From: Fremontodendron californicum
Lineage: Eukaryota; Streptophyta; Magnoliopsida; Malvales; Malvaceae
Direction of reading: 5' to 3'
Length of the DNA stretch: 64,000 nt
Assembly: GCA_030761205.1 (NCBI GenBank)
Contig: JAULJL010000032.1
Span: 4,159,134 to 4,223,133, forward strand
A program made the position numbers and the translations under genes. Below the pieces are notes generated by a model, which saw only the letters and a program-made list of their open reading frames with translations, searched no databases and had not been told where the DNA came from. Each line of letters starts with the position of its first letter. Positions within the stretch are counted from its first letter, which is position 1. Shown one piece after another: positions 41,099 through 52,916 of the stretch.

Positions 41099-43176
41099 CA
41101 CCCCCACACTTAGATTGTTGCTAGTCCCTAGCAACCACTCAATAAAAATAAAATAAGAAAATCTAATCTAATCCACTTTCGTAGGAAATCACGGTGGCAC
41201 TTAGCATGTGACACAAGCCTTTAAACCCCTAGGTGTCCCTAGTGGACGAGTTTAGTCTCGTGAGGGTTTACTAGGACGATACCCACAAACATTGAAGACA
41301 TAAGAAAAACTAAAAATAATAATTATAACTAATCCTTTCAATATAAATTAGAGATAATCATTGGACAAGTCTTAAAAACTAATCAATAGCTTAAAGAAAT
41401 TCACAAAAAATCTTGCTTGAATGTAAATAGTTTGAGTTAAGCCAATATTAACATAACATATTTCAATCAAAATAGTGCATATTCAAACTTAATCTCAACT
41501 TCTCACATGGGATACTCTCTTGATTTTCACTCTTTAAAGTAGTGGTAAAATGTTTACACTCAATCAATCTCATGAAAACACTTCTACCATATGCTTGCTT
41601 GTCCACCTATTCTCCACTATTTAGATCATACAACTTCATAAATCAAGAGGTCTTTATTCAAGGTTGTAATGGGGCCAAAGGGTTATAATGTGGTTAAAGA
41701 ACAAAAGGATAAAGATATCACAAAGGTTCCAAAGAGTTCATAGAGTTTAGAGACATAATAAGATCATACAAATAAAACTTCTCAAAACTCTTATAAAGCA
41801 CATAATAACATAGGCTAAATATTCATGTTGAGCCTTTGCATCATTCTAACCAACTTTGTAACATCTTTTTCTTTACTTTAACTAGAAGTTCAAGAGAATA
41901 TTTTTTTTTTTAATATGGGAATGTATTTGACAAAGATCCCTTTCTTTTTCTCTTGACTTTTTCTTTTCTTTTCTTCCCCCACACTTATCATTTGTTTCCA
42001 ACCCAAATTTTTAACTAAAAATATCCCTTGTTTTTTTGCAATATGTCTCAAAATATATAATCCATCTTTAGAACAAGGGTTATATTTAGGCTAGGTGTAA
42101 GTTGTGGTTACCAAATAAATAGCTTATTCAATGTAGGCTCAAATTGGCTCACTAGGGGTGTGTTCTCTTGGAACATCAATAAGGGATGGCTGTTTGGCCC
42201 TGGCTAAAAATCCTAATGCCTCTATCATATTCATGTTGTCACATGCATCAATATAGTCTCAACAAGGTCTAAAGCAAGTTCTAGAGAATCATGTAATCAT
42301 AAGAGCACTCAAGAAAGAAATTAGATTGATTTGTATAATGCGTCAATCATTATAGGCTCAAAAACTCACAAGGATGATTATACAAGTCAGATTAAGTCTA
42401 AACATGCTTCTTTCTCAATCAACATATCATATTAACATTGGCTCATAAAACGATTGATATCAAGTTCAATTCTCATGAAAATCTTCTCACTAATAAATCT
42501 GTTTTAGACTTATGCAATTCATATCTCATCATAGTATTGAAAAGGAACTAAAACACACTAAAAATAATAATAAAAACTCATAAAAAAAATATAGTAGACA
42601 AAAATAAAAGAAATCCTAAATCATTCCCCCCACACTTAATTCTTACATTGTCCTCAATGTAAGTCTATTAACCCAAATGAAAGAATCATGTGTAAGAGAA
42701 AAGAACTAATAACATAAGAATAGGAACAACTAAGACTTAAAACAAAACAAACCCATGCAACCTAAATAATCCTAAAATACTAAACAAAAATTAACAAGTA
42801 AACATAAAAAAATTAAAATCAAACTGACAAGGTATGTCTCAAGTCTCCCTTACTCAGACCTTGTTCAGAATGAATACTTCTAAATTGCTTAAAACACAAA
42901 AAAAACTTTTTTTTTTGAAAAGAAGAAATCAAACTGACAAGGTATGTCTCAAGTCTCCCTTACTCAGACCTTGTTCAGAATGAATACTTCTAAATGGCTT
43001 AAAACACAAATTTTTTTTTTTTTTTTAAATTAGCAAAATATGTCCCTTACCCCCTACTAAAATATGACATTGTCCCCAATGTCAAATTTTAAAGGTAGAA
43101 TTTAGGAGATATTACCTGCAGAGGTTGCTAACCACTTATTATAACTGAGACACAACAAACAAAATGTTAGATAATG
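41099..43176 (-). other. Z non-coding 3' region
   Basis: Inverted polypurine tract and GTTGCTAG hairpin, three-way-junction block near 41222-41272, CAATGT hairpins, and two ACAAGGT...ACCTTGT units near 42825-42990. No gene seen. Confidence 0.7.
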
Positions 43177-43824
43177 TCACAAAGACAAAGTGCAATCCAC
43201 TCCTTGCTCGTCCATATCTCTTTTTCTTTTTCCGAGCGTTTGCGAAACAACCGTAGCAGGTAAATACTCATAAGCTTGGAGCTTTTTGAGTAAATCTTCA
43301 ATGGTTGTAGCAGAAATTATGGTTCTCCTTGCCTCTGAAAACATGAATCCATTTTCCACAGCATTATCTAAATATGAAAGCAAATTACTAAAATAACCAT
43401 TAATATTAAGCAAACCAATGGGTTTCTTTTTTGTGACCAAAGATGACCAAGAAGCCACGCAAGCTATTTCTTCCAATGTACCCAGACCTCCTGGTAAAGC
43501 AATGAATGCATCGGCACAATGGTACATGATTGTCATCCGTTCAGGGATACTCCAGACTTGTATTTCCTTACCCACGGTAGGTCCACAAAAACCTGTGAAT
43601 AGTTTTGGCACGATTCCTAGAACTGGACTTCCTCCGGCATGTGCTGCTGTAGCGACTGCTCCCATTAAACCAGTACTACCGCCTCCATAAATCAACTGGA
43701 TCTTTTGTTGGGCAAGTATTACTCCAACTCTTATGGCTTCATCAGCGAATATGTTATTTTTCCCTGGATAAGCACCTCCAAAGACACAAATTTTTTCAAT
43801 TCGCTGGGACGAAGTACTTTCCAT
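43177..43824 (-). CDS. LOG: LOG-like phosphoribohydrolase, Z copy
   Basis: 215 aa, open and intronless. Complete YGGGSTGLMG and PGGLGTLEE. It differs by MYHCADAF (Ser to Cys next to the catalytic segment), TKKKPIG and AYEYLPATVV. Start chosen at MEST for consistency; an in-frame ATG 14 codons upstream exists. KRKR near the end. It lies 5' to 3' after NABP, as in the other copies. Confidence 0.85.
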   Translation of the reverse strand: MESTSSQRIEKICVFGGAYPGKNNIFADEAIRVGVILAQQKIQLIYGGGSTGLMGAVATAAHAGGSPVLGIVPKLFTGFCGPTVGKEIQVWSIPERMTIMYHCADAFIALPGGLGTLEEIACVASWSSLVTKKKPIGLLNINGYFSNLLSYLDNAVENGFMFSEARRTIISATTIEDLLKKLQAYEYLPATVVSQTLGKRKRDMDEQGVDCTLSL

Positions 43825-44187
43825 TTTTTTTTTCTTTTTCGAGTGCCTGAAAGAGAATGAGTACATAGTGTAATATATAGAGGACTGAGTAGTGAATAGA
43901 CAAAAGTAATAATGTCGCCGAAAGTGTATCTGACCTGTCAGAAGAAAATGTTAACCTAACAAAAGATTTTTGCGTGATTTCAGGAAGAAAATCAAAAAGA
44001 GAAGAAAAATCAACCGTAAAAGACCTATAAAAAAACGAGAATAATTACACAAATCGAACAACACGTAAATTAAACCGAAATGAAGTTATTGCAAATCAAA
44101 CCAAAAGCTGAGAAGTTATTTATTGTAGTTGTGATTGTGGCTCACATCTTCCTCTGGTTTTACGTCCAGAAACGGCTTAAACGCCTT

Positions 44188-44724
44188 CTATGAGTCGAGG
44201 ATATGCTTCCCATCCAGTTTTCTTACAAGCTGGCAAACAGAGTCTTTTAACATCAGATTCCCAAGATGTTGCCATTCCCTTTGGAATTGCAGCCATAAAT
44301 CAAGAATTTCTCTTTGTACGTCTCCACTAGGATGCGTCTCAAGAGAAAGTTGGATATTACCCAAATTCTCCTTACTCAGTCCATCCTTAATGAATTCAAT
44401 TTTATCATCTCGATTAGAGGACGTAATCCCAATAGAACGACATTTACCGTTACACGTCCATCGTGCACATTTGTGGCAGTTTGAACTCATGCGCTTTGCT
44501 CGTCGCTTCTTTGCAAAAGTGCTTCTACCTGTACCTGGTAAATGCAAAACAGGAAGATATTCATCTTCACGTACCTTGGCTTCAATTATCCAACGTATGT
44601 CTTCAGGAATCCCTTTGTGCATAAGCATTCTTAATCTTTCAAATCGAACTTGGTAAAGCTTCAGTAAAATATTTCGAGGAAAAGGAGGAAATCGTTTCTG
44701 CAATCTTGTGAGAATATCATCCAT
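44188..44724 (-). CDS. NABP-like protein, Z copy
   Basis: 178 aa, open. GRSTFAKKRRAKR and the four cysteines are intact. It has GITSSN in place of GIPSSN after the finger, plus DLWLQ and KDSVCQ changes. The TTTTTTTCAG site directly precedes the ATG on the minus strand. Z is an old insertion yet this ORF is still open. Confidence 0.66.
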   Translation of the reverse strand: MDDILTRLQKRFPPFPRNILLKLYQVRFERLRMLMHKGIPEDIRWIIEAKVREDEYLPVLHLPGTGRSTFAKKRRAKRMSSNCHKCARWTCNGKCRSIGITSSNRDDKIEFIKDGLSKENLGNIQLSLETHPSGDVQREILDLWLQFQREWQHLGNLMLKDSVCQLVRKLDGKHILDS

Positions 44725-45180
44725 CCTGAAAAAAAATGAGTAAAATTGAAAGAGAAATTGGAAGAGAAATTTATATACAATATCAGTTTTGTGGGTAGCT
44801 GATGGAACCGACTTAAATAATCACGGAGTACCGTTATCCGCCGTTTAACCGGGGTTAAAAAAATTAAAAATTATATTTACATCTAGTTATTTTCAAGACA
44901 AGGATCAGAAAGAAAAACAACATAAAAAGACACAAAAACAAAACACTCTAAATAAAATCCTAAATTCTTCCCCCCACACATAATTCTTACATTGTCATTA
45001 ATGTACTGCTATTAATCCCAAATGAAAGAATCATGTGTAAGTGAAAAGAACTAATAAACAAAATAAACTTCTGCAGCCTAAATGAACTTAGAAACACTAA
45101 ACACAATTAGCAAAGAAACATAAGAAAAAGATAAAGAAAAAGAGAGCAAATCTGAGGATGGCAGTTTGACAATGCTTTCA

Positions 45181-45206
45181 CTAATTAGGCTGCCTCCCCC
45201 AATTAG
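45181..45206 (-). other. Conserved hairpin after Gag-like stop, Z
   Basis: The same CTAATTGGG/CCTAATTAG hairpin as E2, on the minus strand, just after the Gag-like stop at 45229. Confidence 0.58.
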
Positions 45207-45228
45207 CACTTGATTTAGTGTTTTGAAC

Positions 45229-45470
45229 CTAACCAACACCCCTTCTTGGCATTTTAGGCTTGTCAGGCTCATACATGAAATTTCCCAAATTTATGCGTTT
45301 GAGAGGAAGCTTTCTTTGCACAACAGTGGATGCATTCTCCATTACAAGTATTATTCCATCATCCTTTGTGGTGCATATGTCATCGAGGAATGGAGCATAT
45401 TTTGATACTTGTTGAATGACCTCCACAAACAAGTTGTTTAAGGTTTCCGGCATGTGTTGTTCATGTTCTT
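45229..45470 (-). pseudogene. Gag-like remnant of Z, C-terminal piece
   Basis: The end of the 312-aa Gag-like frame (VIQQVSKYAPFL, VVQRKLPLKRINLGNF, PRRGVG). The gene is split by solo LTR V. Further pieces on the minus strand are 61714-61854 and 63880-64000, so the gene is no longer contiguous. Confidence 0.8.
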
Positions 45471-46850
45471 TGATAACTCGTATAATTATATAGTTTTTAG
45501 TTATGTTTTATTATTGTTTTGTGTCAAATACGAGTTATTATTGTTTAGTCTAATTGTGTTTATGATCTTTTATATTTTTATGTAATTTGGTGTTTTTCAC
45601 AAGTTTCTTTGAGTGATTTCAGATTACTAGAATTAAGGGCAAATCCAGTTCAGTTCCAGTTCCGACACCTTTTCCCATATCAGCTATATCTGGAGTTTCA
45701 CTGAAGCTAAAAGACTGAAATTTTAACCGTGCAAAGTTAAGAGGCATATCTATCTTTTTCATGTTTTACACTTCTTGAAACGGAGTCGTTTTCCCTAGCG
45801 AAATCAACCATCAAGTTGGCTGATGTGCAATGACGTCTGTCCTGACCAGTTATCTCATTTTGACCATATCGTCCGATACACATCAGAAAATGAGCTGATT
45901 CCAACGGCTATGGATCACTAACGGATAGGGGAACATTTGTCTAGAAGACCATGTGATCAGATCAAGCCTCCAATATTGAAGAAATCGACCATCAAGTTGG
46001 CTGATGTGCAATGACGTCTGTGCTGACCTGTTTTCGTATTTTGCCCATATCTTCTTCTCCACATCAGCAAATGAGCGGATTTCAACGGCTATGAATCAGT
46101 AACTCATAGGGAAACATGTTTCTAGAAGACCATGTGATCAGATCAGGCCTCCAATATTGACAAAATCGACCATCAAGTTGGCTGATCAAAATGGTCATAC
46201 AATATGACGAAAATTGTTAGAAAAATGCACCCACCTATTATACCTACCTTTGAAATTTGTAAAGCTTGTCTCTTGTCATTTAGCCCTCCAAAATGTGTAT
46301 AAATAGAAGGCCTTGGATGATTGTAGAGGATCATATTGTAGATAGGTAGGATATTAGCCATTGTAATAAAATTCTCTAAGTTTTCTTCTTCTTTCTTTTC
46401 TCTAGTTTTCTTTTTCTTTAGAAAGAGCAAGAGGTTGGATAATTAATATTCTTCTTCTTCTTCTTTCTTTCTTTTATTTTCTTTTTAGATTCTATTTAAT
46501 TTTATGTTTATAATGCCTATGCTAGGCTAAACTTCTATTTGGTTAAGGGTGATTTCAAAGCCCTAGACATGTTTTGTGATTGATTTTCAGATTCTATCTA
46601 TCATTAATTTTCTATCAAAGTTGCTTATGTTCTTCTACAAGAATTGTTCATGATGTTGTCTTGATTTATTTAGGTGTACAACTAGATAGATCTTGATAAT
46701 TATCTATTGCTAGTTTAGGAGTCTTGATCCGTGTAATTGTCTTGATTTCCTATTCATAAGTGGCAATTTGTGATTAATGATTATGGTCAAGTTTTCAATA
46801 ATTGCAAAGTGGAACATAACCTAAGTTGAACAATCCGAGCTTATGTGTTT
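45471..46850 (+). repeat. V: solo LTR, 5' part
   Basis: Starts TGATAACTCG after TSD TTCTT (45466-45470). Two U3 units. It is interrupted at 46850 by W, and the rest is at 61033-61713. No internal region accompanies it, so V is a solo LTR. Confidence 0.88.
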
Positions 46851-47868
46851 TGATGCACCCAAAAGAGTGTATCTTATTTAACCTTGCACTAAAAAGATAA
46901 ATTGTAAGTATAGTAGTTAGCAAGGGTCGAGTCCTCAGGGATTGGGTTTTAGTTTATAAGTTAATAGTTTAAAACTTAAATTCAAGAACAATAAAAGAAA
47001 AGGGGTTTTTGAAATCAGATTTAAACTAAAGTAAATAATAAGAATGAGATGCAAGGCGGTATAACCAGCCAATAAAAATATATATACTAAATTAGGCGGT
47101 ATAACCAGCCAATAAAAATATATATATTAAATTAGGCGGTATAACCAGCCAATAAAAATAAAACAAAGTTAATATACAAATTAGGCGGTATAACCAGCCA
47201 ATAAAAATAAATATACTTTTAAAAATAAGCAAACTAGAAAAGTAAGAAAACAAGTAAGTAAGAAGAATCAAATATGAAAAATATGGTTAAGGTTTCATTC
47301 TCCACCACTAGACATCATTAAGAATCAATTTCAGATCTATCAATATCAACCAACTATCAAAGTTAACAACCGTAGATAACAACAAGCTCTGTTATCCCAA
47401 TCTTTCCTTAGTTTGTCGTTAAATAGAACAAGCTCTCTATTTAATCTCTAACCATCAAACAACCTAGAATAAGCTCTCTAGATTCAATTTAATGGCAGCT
47501 TTATGATGAGAAAGATAGGTTGATCTAAGCAACAAACACATAAGCTCGGATTGTTCAACTTAGGTTATGTTCCACTTTGCAATTATTGAAAACTTGACCA
47601 TAATCATTAATCACAAATTGCCACTTATGAATAGGAAATCAAGACAATTACACGGATCAAGACTCCTAAACTAGCAATAGATAATTATCAAGATCTATCT
47701 AGTTGTACACCTAAACAAATCAAGACAACATCATGAACAATTCTTGTAGAAGAACATAAGCAACTTTGATAGAAAATTAATGATAGATAGAATCTGAAAA
47801 TCAATCACAAAACATGTCTAGGGCTTTGAAATCACCCTTAACCAAATAGAAGTTTAGCCTAGCATAGG
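46851..47868 (-). repeat. W 3' LTR, U5 half
   Basis: Inverted LTR half from TGATGCACCC to CCTAGCATAGG, where E4 is inserted. Four minisatellite units. Confidence 0.88.
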
Positions 47869-49950
47869 TGATAACTCGTATAATTATATAGTTTTTAGTT
47901 ATGTTTTATTATTGTTTTGTGTCAAATACGAGTTATTATTGTTTAGTCTAATTGTGTTTATGATCTTTTATATTTTTATGTAATTTGGTGTTTTTCACAA
48001 GTTTCTTTGAGTGATTTCAGATTACTAGAATTAAGGGCAAATCCAGTTCAGTTCCAGTTCCGACACATTTTGCCATATCAGCTATATCTGGAGTTTCACT
48101 GAAGCAATAAGGCTGAAATTTGTAGCCGTGCAAAGATAAGAGGCATATCTATCTTTTTCATGTTTTATACTTCTTGAAACGGAGTCGTTTTCCCTAGCGA
48201 AATCGACCATCAAGTTGGCTGATGTGCAATGACGTCTGTGCTGACCTGTTTTTGTATTTTGCCCATATCTGCTTATCCACATCAGCAAATGAGCTGATTC
48301 CAATGGCTATGGATCCGTAACTGATACGGGAACCTTTGTCTAGAAGACCATATGATCAGATCAGGCCTCTAATATTGACGAAATCGACCATCAAGTTGGC
48401 TGATGTGCAATGACGTCTGTGCTGACATGTTTTCGTATTTTGCCCATATCTGCTTATCCACATCAGCAAATGAGCTGATTCCAACGGCTATGGATCCGTA
48501 GCTGATAGGGGAACCTTTTTCTAGAAGACCATGTGATCAGATCAGGCTTCCAACATTGACGAAATCGACCATCAATTTGGCTGATCAAAATTGTCATACA
48601 ATATGACGAAAATTGTTAGAAAAATTCACCCACCTATTATACCTACCTTTGAAATTTGTAAAGCTTGTCTCTTGTCATTTAGCCTTCCAAAATGTGTATA
48701 AATAGAGGGCCTTGGATGATTGTAGAGGATCATATTGTACATAGGTAGGATATTAGCCATTTTAATAAAATTCTCTAAGTTTTCTTCTTCTTTCTTTTCT
48801 CTAGTTTTCTTTCTTTTCTCTAGTTTTCTTTTACTTTAGAGAGAGCAAGAGGTTGGATAATTAATATTCTTCCTCTTCTTCTTTCTTTCTTTTATTTTCT
48901 TCTTAGATTTTCTTTAATTTTATGTTTATGTTTATAATGCCTATGCTAGGCTAAACTTCTATTTGGTTAAGGGTGATTTCAAAGCCCTAGACATGTTTTG
49001 TGATTGATTTTCAGATTCTATCTATCATTAATTTTCTATCAAAGTTGCTTATGTTCTTCTACAAGAATTGTTCATGATGTTGTCTTGATTTATTTAGGTG
49101 TACAACTAGATAGATCTTGATAATTATCTATTGCTAGTTTAGGAGTCTTGATCCGTGTAATTGTCTTGATTTCCTATTCATAAGTGGCAATTTGTGATTA
49201 ATGATTATGGTCAAGTTTTCAATAATTGCAAAGTGGAACATAACCTAAGTTGAACAATCCGAGCTTATGTGTTTGTTGCTTAGATCAACCTATCTTTCTC
49301 ATCATAAAGCTGCCATTAAATTGAATTTAGAGAGCTTATTCTAGGTTGTTTAATGGTTAGAGATTAAATAGAGAGCTTGTTCTATTTAACGACAAACTAA
49401 GGAAAGATTGGGGTAACAGAGCTTGTTGTTATCTACGGTTGTTAACTTTGATAGTTGGTTGATATTGATAGATCTGAAATTGATTCTTAATGATGTCTAG
49501 TGGTGGAGAATGAAACCTTAACCATATTTTTCATATTTGATTCTTCTTACTTACTTGTTTTCTTACTTTTAGTTTGCTTATTTTTTATATTTATTTTTAT
49601 TGGCTGGTTATACCGCCTAATTTGTATATTAACTTTGTTTTATTTTTATTGGCTGGTTATAACGCCTAATTTAGTATATATATTTTTATTGGCTGGTTAT
49701 ACCGCCTAATTTAGTATATATATTTTTATTGGCTGGTTATACCGCCTTGCATCTTATTCTTATTATTTACTTTAGTTTAAATCTGGCTTCAAAAACCCCT
49801 TTTCTTTTATTGTTCTTGAATTTAAGTTTTAAACTATTAACTTATAAACTAAAACCCAATCCCTGAGGACTCGACCCTTGCTAACTACTATACTTACAAT
49901 TTATCTTTTTAGTGCAAGGTTAAATAAGATACACTCTTTTGGGTGCATCA
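47869..49950 (+). repeat. E4 5' LTR (2082 bp)
   Basis: Two 181-bp U3 units, TATAAATA at 48697-48704, four minisatellite units (one with ATAACGCC). Ends GGGTGCATCA. Confidence 0.94.
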
Positions 49951-49956
49951 AATTTT

Positions 49957-49974
49957 TGGCGCCGTTGCCGGGGA
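49957..49974 (+). other. Primer-binding site, E4
   Basis: TGGCGCCGTTGCCGGGGA, tRNA-Asp type. Confidence 0.88.
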
Positions 49975-50092
49975 TTGTTTTCTTTAGTTTATTTGTTACT
50001 TGGTTTATTCTTATTTTCAGTTCTAATTAGTTCTATTTTCTTGTACATACAAGTTTTTCTTATCAAATTTTGAAAAAAAAAAAAAAGAAACG

Positions 50093-51031
50093 ATGGAATT
50101 GAGCAATCTAACACTTGAAGAGTTGGTGGCATACATGAACATGGAAAATCAACAAGCCAATCTCACCTACCCAGTTCAAAAATTGGCCATGGGAGGATGT
50201 CAAGGCCATCAAGTGTTCCAAGACCAACAGTATGATCATTACTCAAACACTTACCATGAGGGATGGTGGGATCATACTAATTATGGCTACTCAGAAAATT
50301 ACCAAGAAGTAGATCCTTATGCCAATTACACTCATCCATCTAGCTTCAATCAATCATGGTCTCAAGAACCAGATCTTCTTCAACCACCACATATGACTCA
50401 AAACTCAGGTACTTCTTTAGAAGATCTTGTCGATTCTCTTGTTACTAATACTTTGCAATTTCAACAGGAAACAAGGGCAAGTATCCAGAGTTTGGAAAGG
50501 CAAATGAGCCTATTGGCTAGTAGTATGGTGGTATGGGTAGCACAAAGATCTGAAGAACTCCCAGCCCAAACGATGGTTAACCCAAAGGAGAATGCTACTC
50601 TTGTGACCTTGAAGAATGAGGAACAAGATGAGGATGAAACAAAATTAGAGATGGATTCTATTCTTGATGATAATGAAGCCAAAGATCCAAATAAGAGTAT
50701 TTCGGCACCTGAGGTAACGTTTAAGGTTTCACTTTTTACTAATGTTTCTTCTCCACCTTTTCCTAGTAGATTTGCAAAGTTCAAGGAGGAAGAACATGAA
50801 CAACACATGCCGGAAACCTTAAACAACTTGTTTGTGGAGGTCATTCAACAAGTATCAAAATATGCTCCATTCCTCGATGACATATGCACCACAAAGGATG
50901 ATGGAATAATACTTGTAATGGAGAATGCATCCACTGTTGTGCAAAGAAAGCTTCCTCTCAAACGCATAAATTTGGAAAATTTCATGTATGAGCCTGACAA
51001 GCCTAAAAAGCCAAGAAGGGGTGTTGGTTAG
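50093..51031 (+). CDS. Gag-like remnant protein, E4 copy
   Basis: 312 aa, open, after an A-rich tract. Same layout as the E2 and E3 copies, with private changes such as TYPVQK, SENYQE, LLQPPH and VVWVAQ. It is the only protein-coding gene in E4, so E4 depends on a helper for all enzymatic steps. Confidence 0.72.
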   Translation: MELSNLTLEELVAYMNMENQQANLTYPVQKLAMGGCQGHQVFQDQQYDHYSNTYHEGWWDHTNYGYSENYQEVDPYANYTHPSSFNQSWSQEPDLLQPPHMTQNSGTSLEDLVDSLVTNTLQFQQETRASIQSLERQMSLLASSMVVWVAQRSEELPAQTMVNPKENATLVTLKNEEQDEDETKLEMDSILDDNEAKDPNKSISAPEVTFKVSLFTNVSSPPFPSRFAKFKEEEHEQHMPETLNNLFVEVIQQVSKYAPFLDDICTTKDDGIILVMENASTVVQRKLPLKRINLENFMYEPDKPKKPRRGVG

Positions 51032-51053
51032 GTTCAAAACACTAACTCAAGTG

Positions 51054-51078
51054 TTAATTGGGAAGGCAACCCAATTAA
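51054..51078 (+). other. Conserved hairpin after Gag-like stop, E4
   Basis: Perfect nine-pair stem TTAATTGGG/CCCAATTAA with loop AAGGCAA. W has the identical hairpin on the minus strand at 57887-57911. Confidence 0.62.
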
Positions 51079-52916
51079 AGAAGAAATTGCCAACCTTCCA
51101 TATTCAGATTTGCTTTCTCTTTCTCTTTCTTTTCCTTTTTCTTTTATTATTTTTATTTTTATTATTTTTATTTTTATTTTTTATGTTTACTTGTTAATTT
51201 TTGTTTAGTATTTTAGAATTATTTAGGTTGCATGAGTTTGTTTTGTTTTGTTTTGAGTCTAGTTATTCCTATTATTATGTTATTAGTTCTTTTCTCTTAC
51301 ACATGATTCTTTCATTTGGGTTAATAGACTTACATTGAGGACAATGTAAGAATTAAGTGTGGGGGGAATGATTTAGGATTTCTTTTATTTTTGTCTACTA
51401 TTTTTTTTATATGAGTCTTTATTATTATTATTATTATTTTTTTTGAGTGTGTTTTAGTTCCTTTTTAATACAATGATGAGATATGAATTGCATAAGTCTA
51501 AAACAGATTTATTAGTGAGAAGATTTTCATGAGAATTGAGCTTGATGTCAACCTTTTTATGAGCCAATGTTAATATGATATGTTGATTGAGAAAGAAGCA
51601 TGTTTAGACTTAAAACTGACTTGTATAATCATCATTGTGAGTTTTTGAGCCTAAAATGATTGATGCATTATACAAATCAATCTAAATTCTTTCTTGAGTG
51701 CTCTTATGATTACATGATTCTCTAGAACTTGCTTTAAACCGTTTGAGACTATATTGATGCATGTGACAACATGAATATGATAGAGGCATTAGGATTTTTA
51801 GCCAGGGCCAAACAGCCATCCCTTATTGATGTTCCAAGAGAACACACCCTTAGTGAACCAATTTGAGCCTACATTGAATAAGCTATCTCTTTGGTAACCA
51901 TAACTTGTCCCTAACCTAAATATACTTATATCTTTACCTTTGTTCCAAAGATGAATTAGCATGATTTGAGACAAGTTGGAAAGACAAGGGATTTTTTTGG
52001 TTAGAAACAAGAAATAAGTGTGGGGGGAAAAGAAAAGAAAAGTCAAGAGAAAAAGAAATGGAATACTGGAAAATACATTCCTATGTAAAAAAAAAATATA
52101 TATATATATATATATATGAATCATCTCTTGAATTTGTGGAAAAAGAAAAAGATGTTACAAAGTTGTTTAGAATGAAGAAAAGGCCCAACATGAATATCCG
52201 GCCTAGGTGACTATGTACTTGTAAAGAGTTTTGAGAAGTTTCTTTGTATAATTTTTTTATGTCTCTAAACTTTATGACCTCTTTGGAACCTTTGTGATAT
52301 CTTTATCCTTTTGTTCTTCAACCACATTACAAACCCCTTGGCCCCATTACAACCTTGATTAAAGACCTCTTGATTTATGAAGTTGCATGATCTTTTAGTG
52401 GAGAATAGGTGGACAAGCAAGCATATGGTAGAAGTGTTTTCATGAGATTGATTGAGTGTAAACACTTTACCACTACTTTAAAGAGTGAAAATCAAGAGAG
52501 TATCCCATGTGAGAAGTTGAGATTAAGTTTGAATATGCACTATTTTGATTGAAATATGTTATGTTAATATTGGCTTAACTCAAACTATTTACATTCAAGC
52601 AAGATTTTTTGTGAATTTCTTTAAGCTATTGATTAGTTTTTAAGACTTGTCCAATGATTATCTCTAATTTATATTGGAAGGATTAGTTATAATTATTATT
52701 TTTAGTTTTTCTTATGTCTTCAATGTTTGTGGGTATCGTCCTAGTAAACCCTCACGAGACTAAACTCGTCCACTAGGGACACCTAGGGGTTTAAAGGCTT
52801 GTGTCACATGCTAAGTGCCACCGTGATTTCCTACGAAAATGGATTAGATTAGATTTTCTTATTTTATTTTTATTGAGTCGTTGCTAGGGACTAGCAACAA
52901 TCTAAGTGTGGGGGTG
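51079..52916 (+). other. E4 non-coding 3' region with cassette-deletion junction
   Basis: A CT-rich stretch is followed at about 51180-51197 by a jump straight into the right cassette repeat (TTATGTTTACTTGTTAATT), with no NABP or LOG. Beyond it are the CTTACATTG hairpin with G-run, a short (AT)n tract near 52096, a purine-rich run, the three-way-junction block near 52745-52795, the GTTGCTAG hairpin and the polypurine tract. Confidence 0.75.

Noticed and set aside
52086..52120. (AT)n tract in E4
   Set aside because: A simple microsatellite expansion private to E4.
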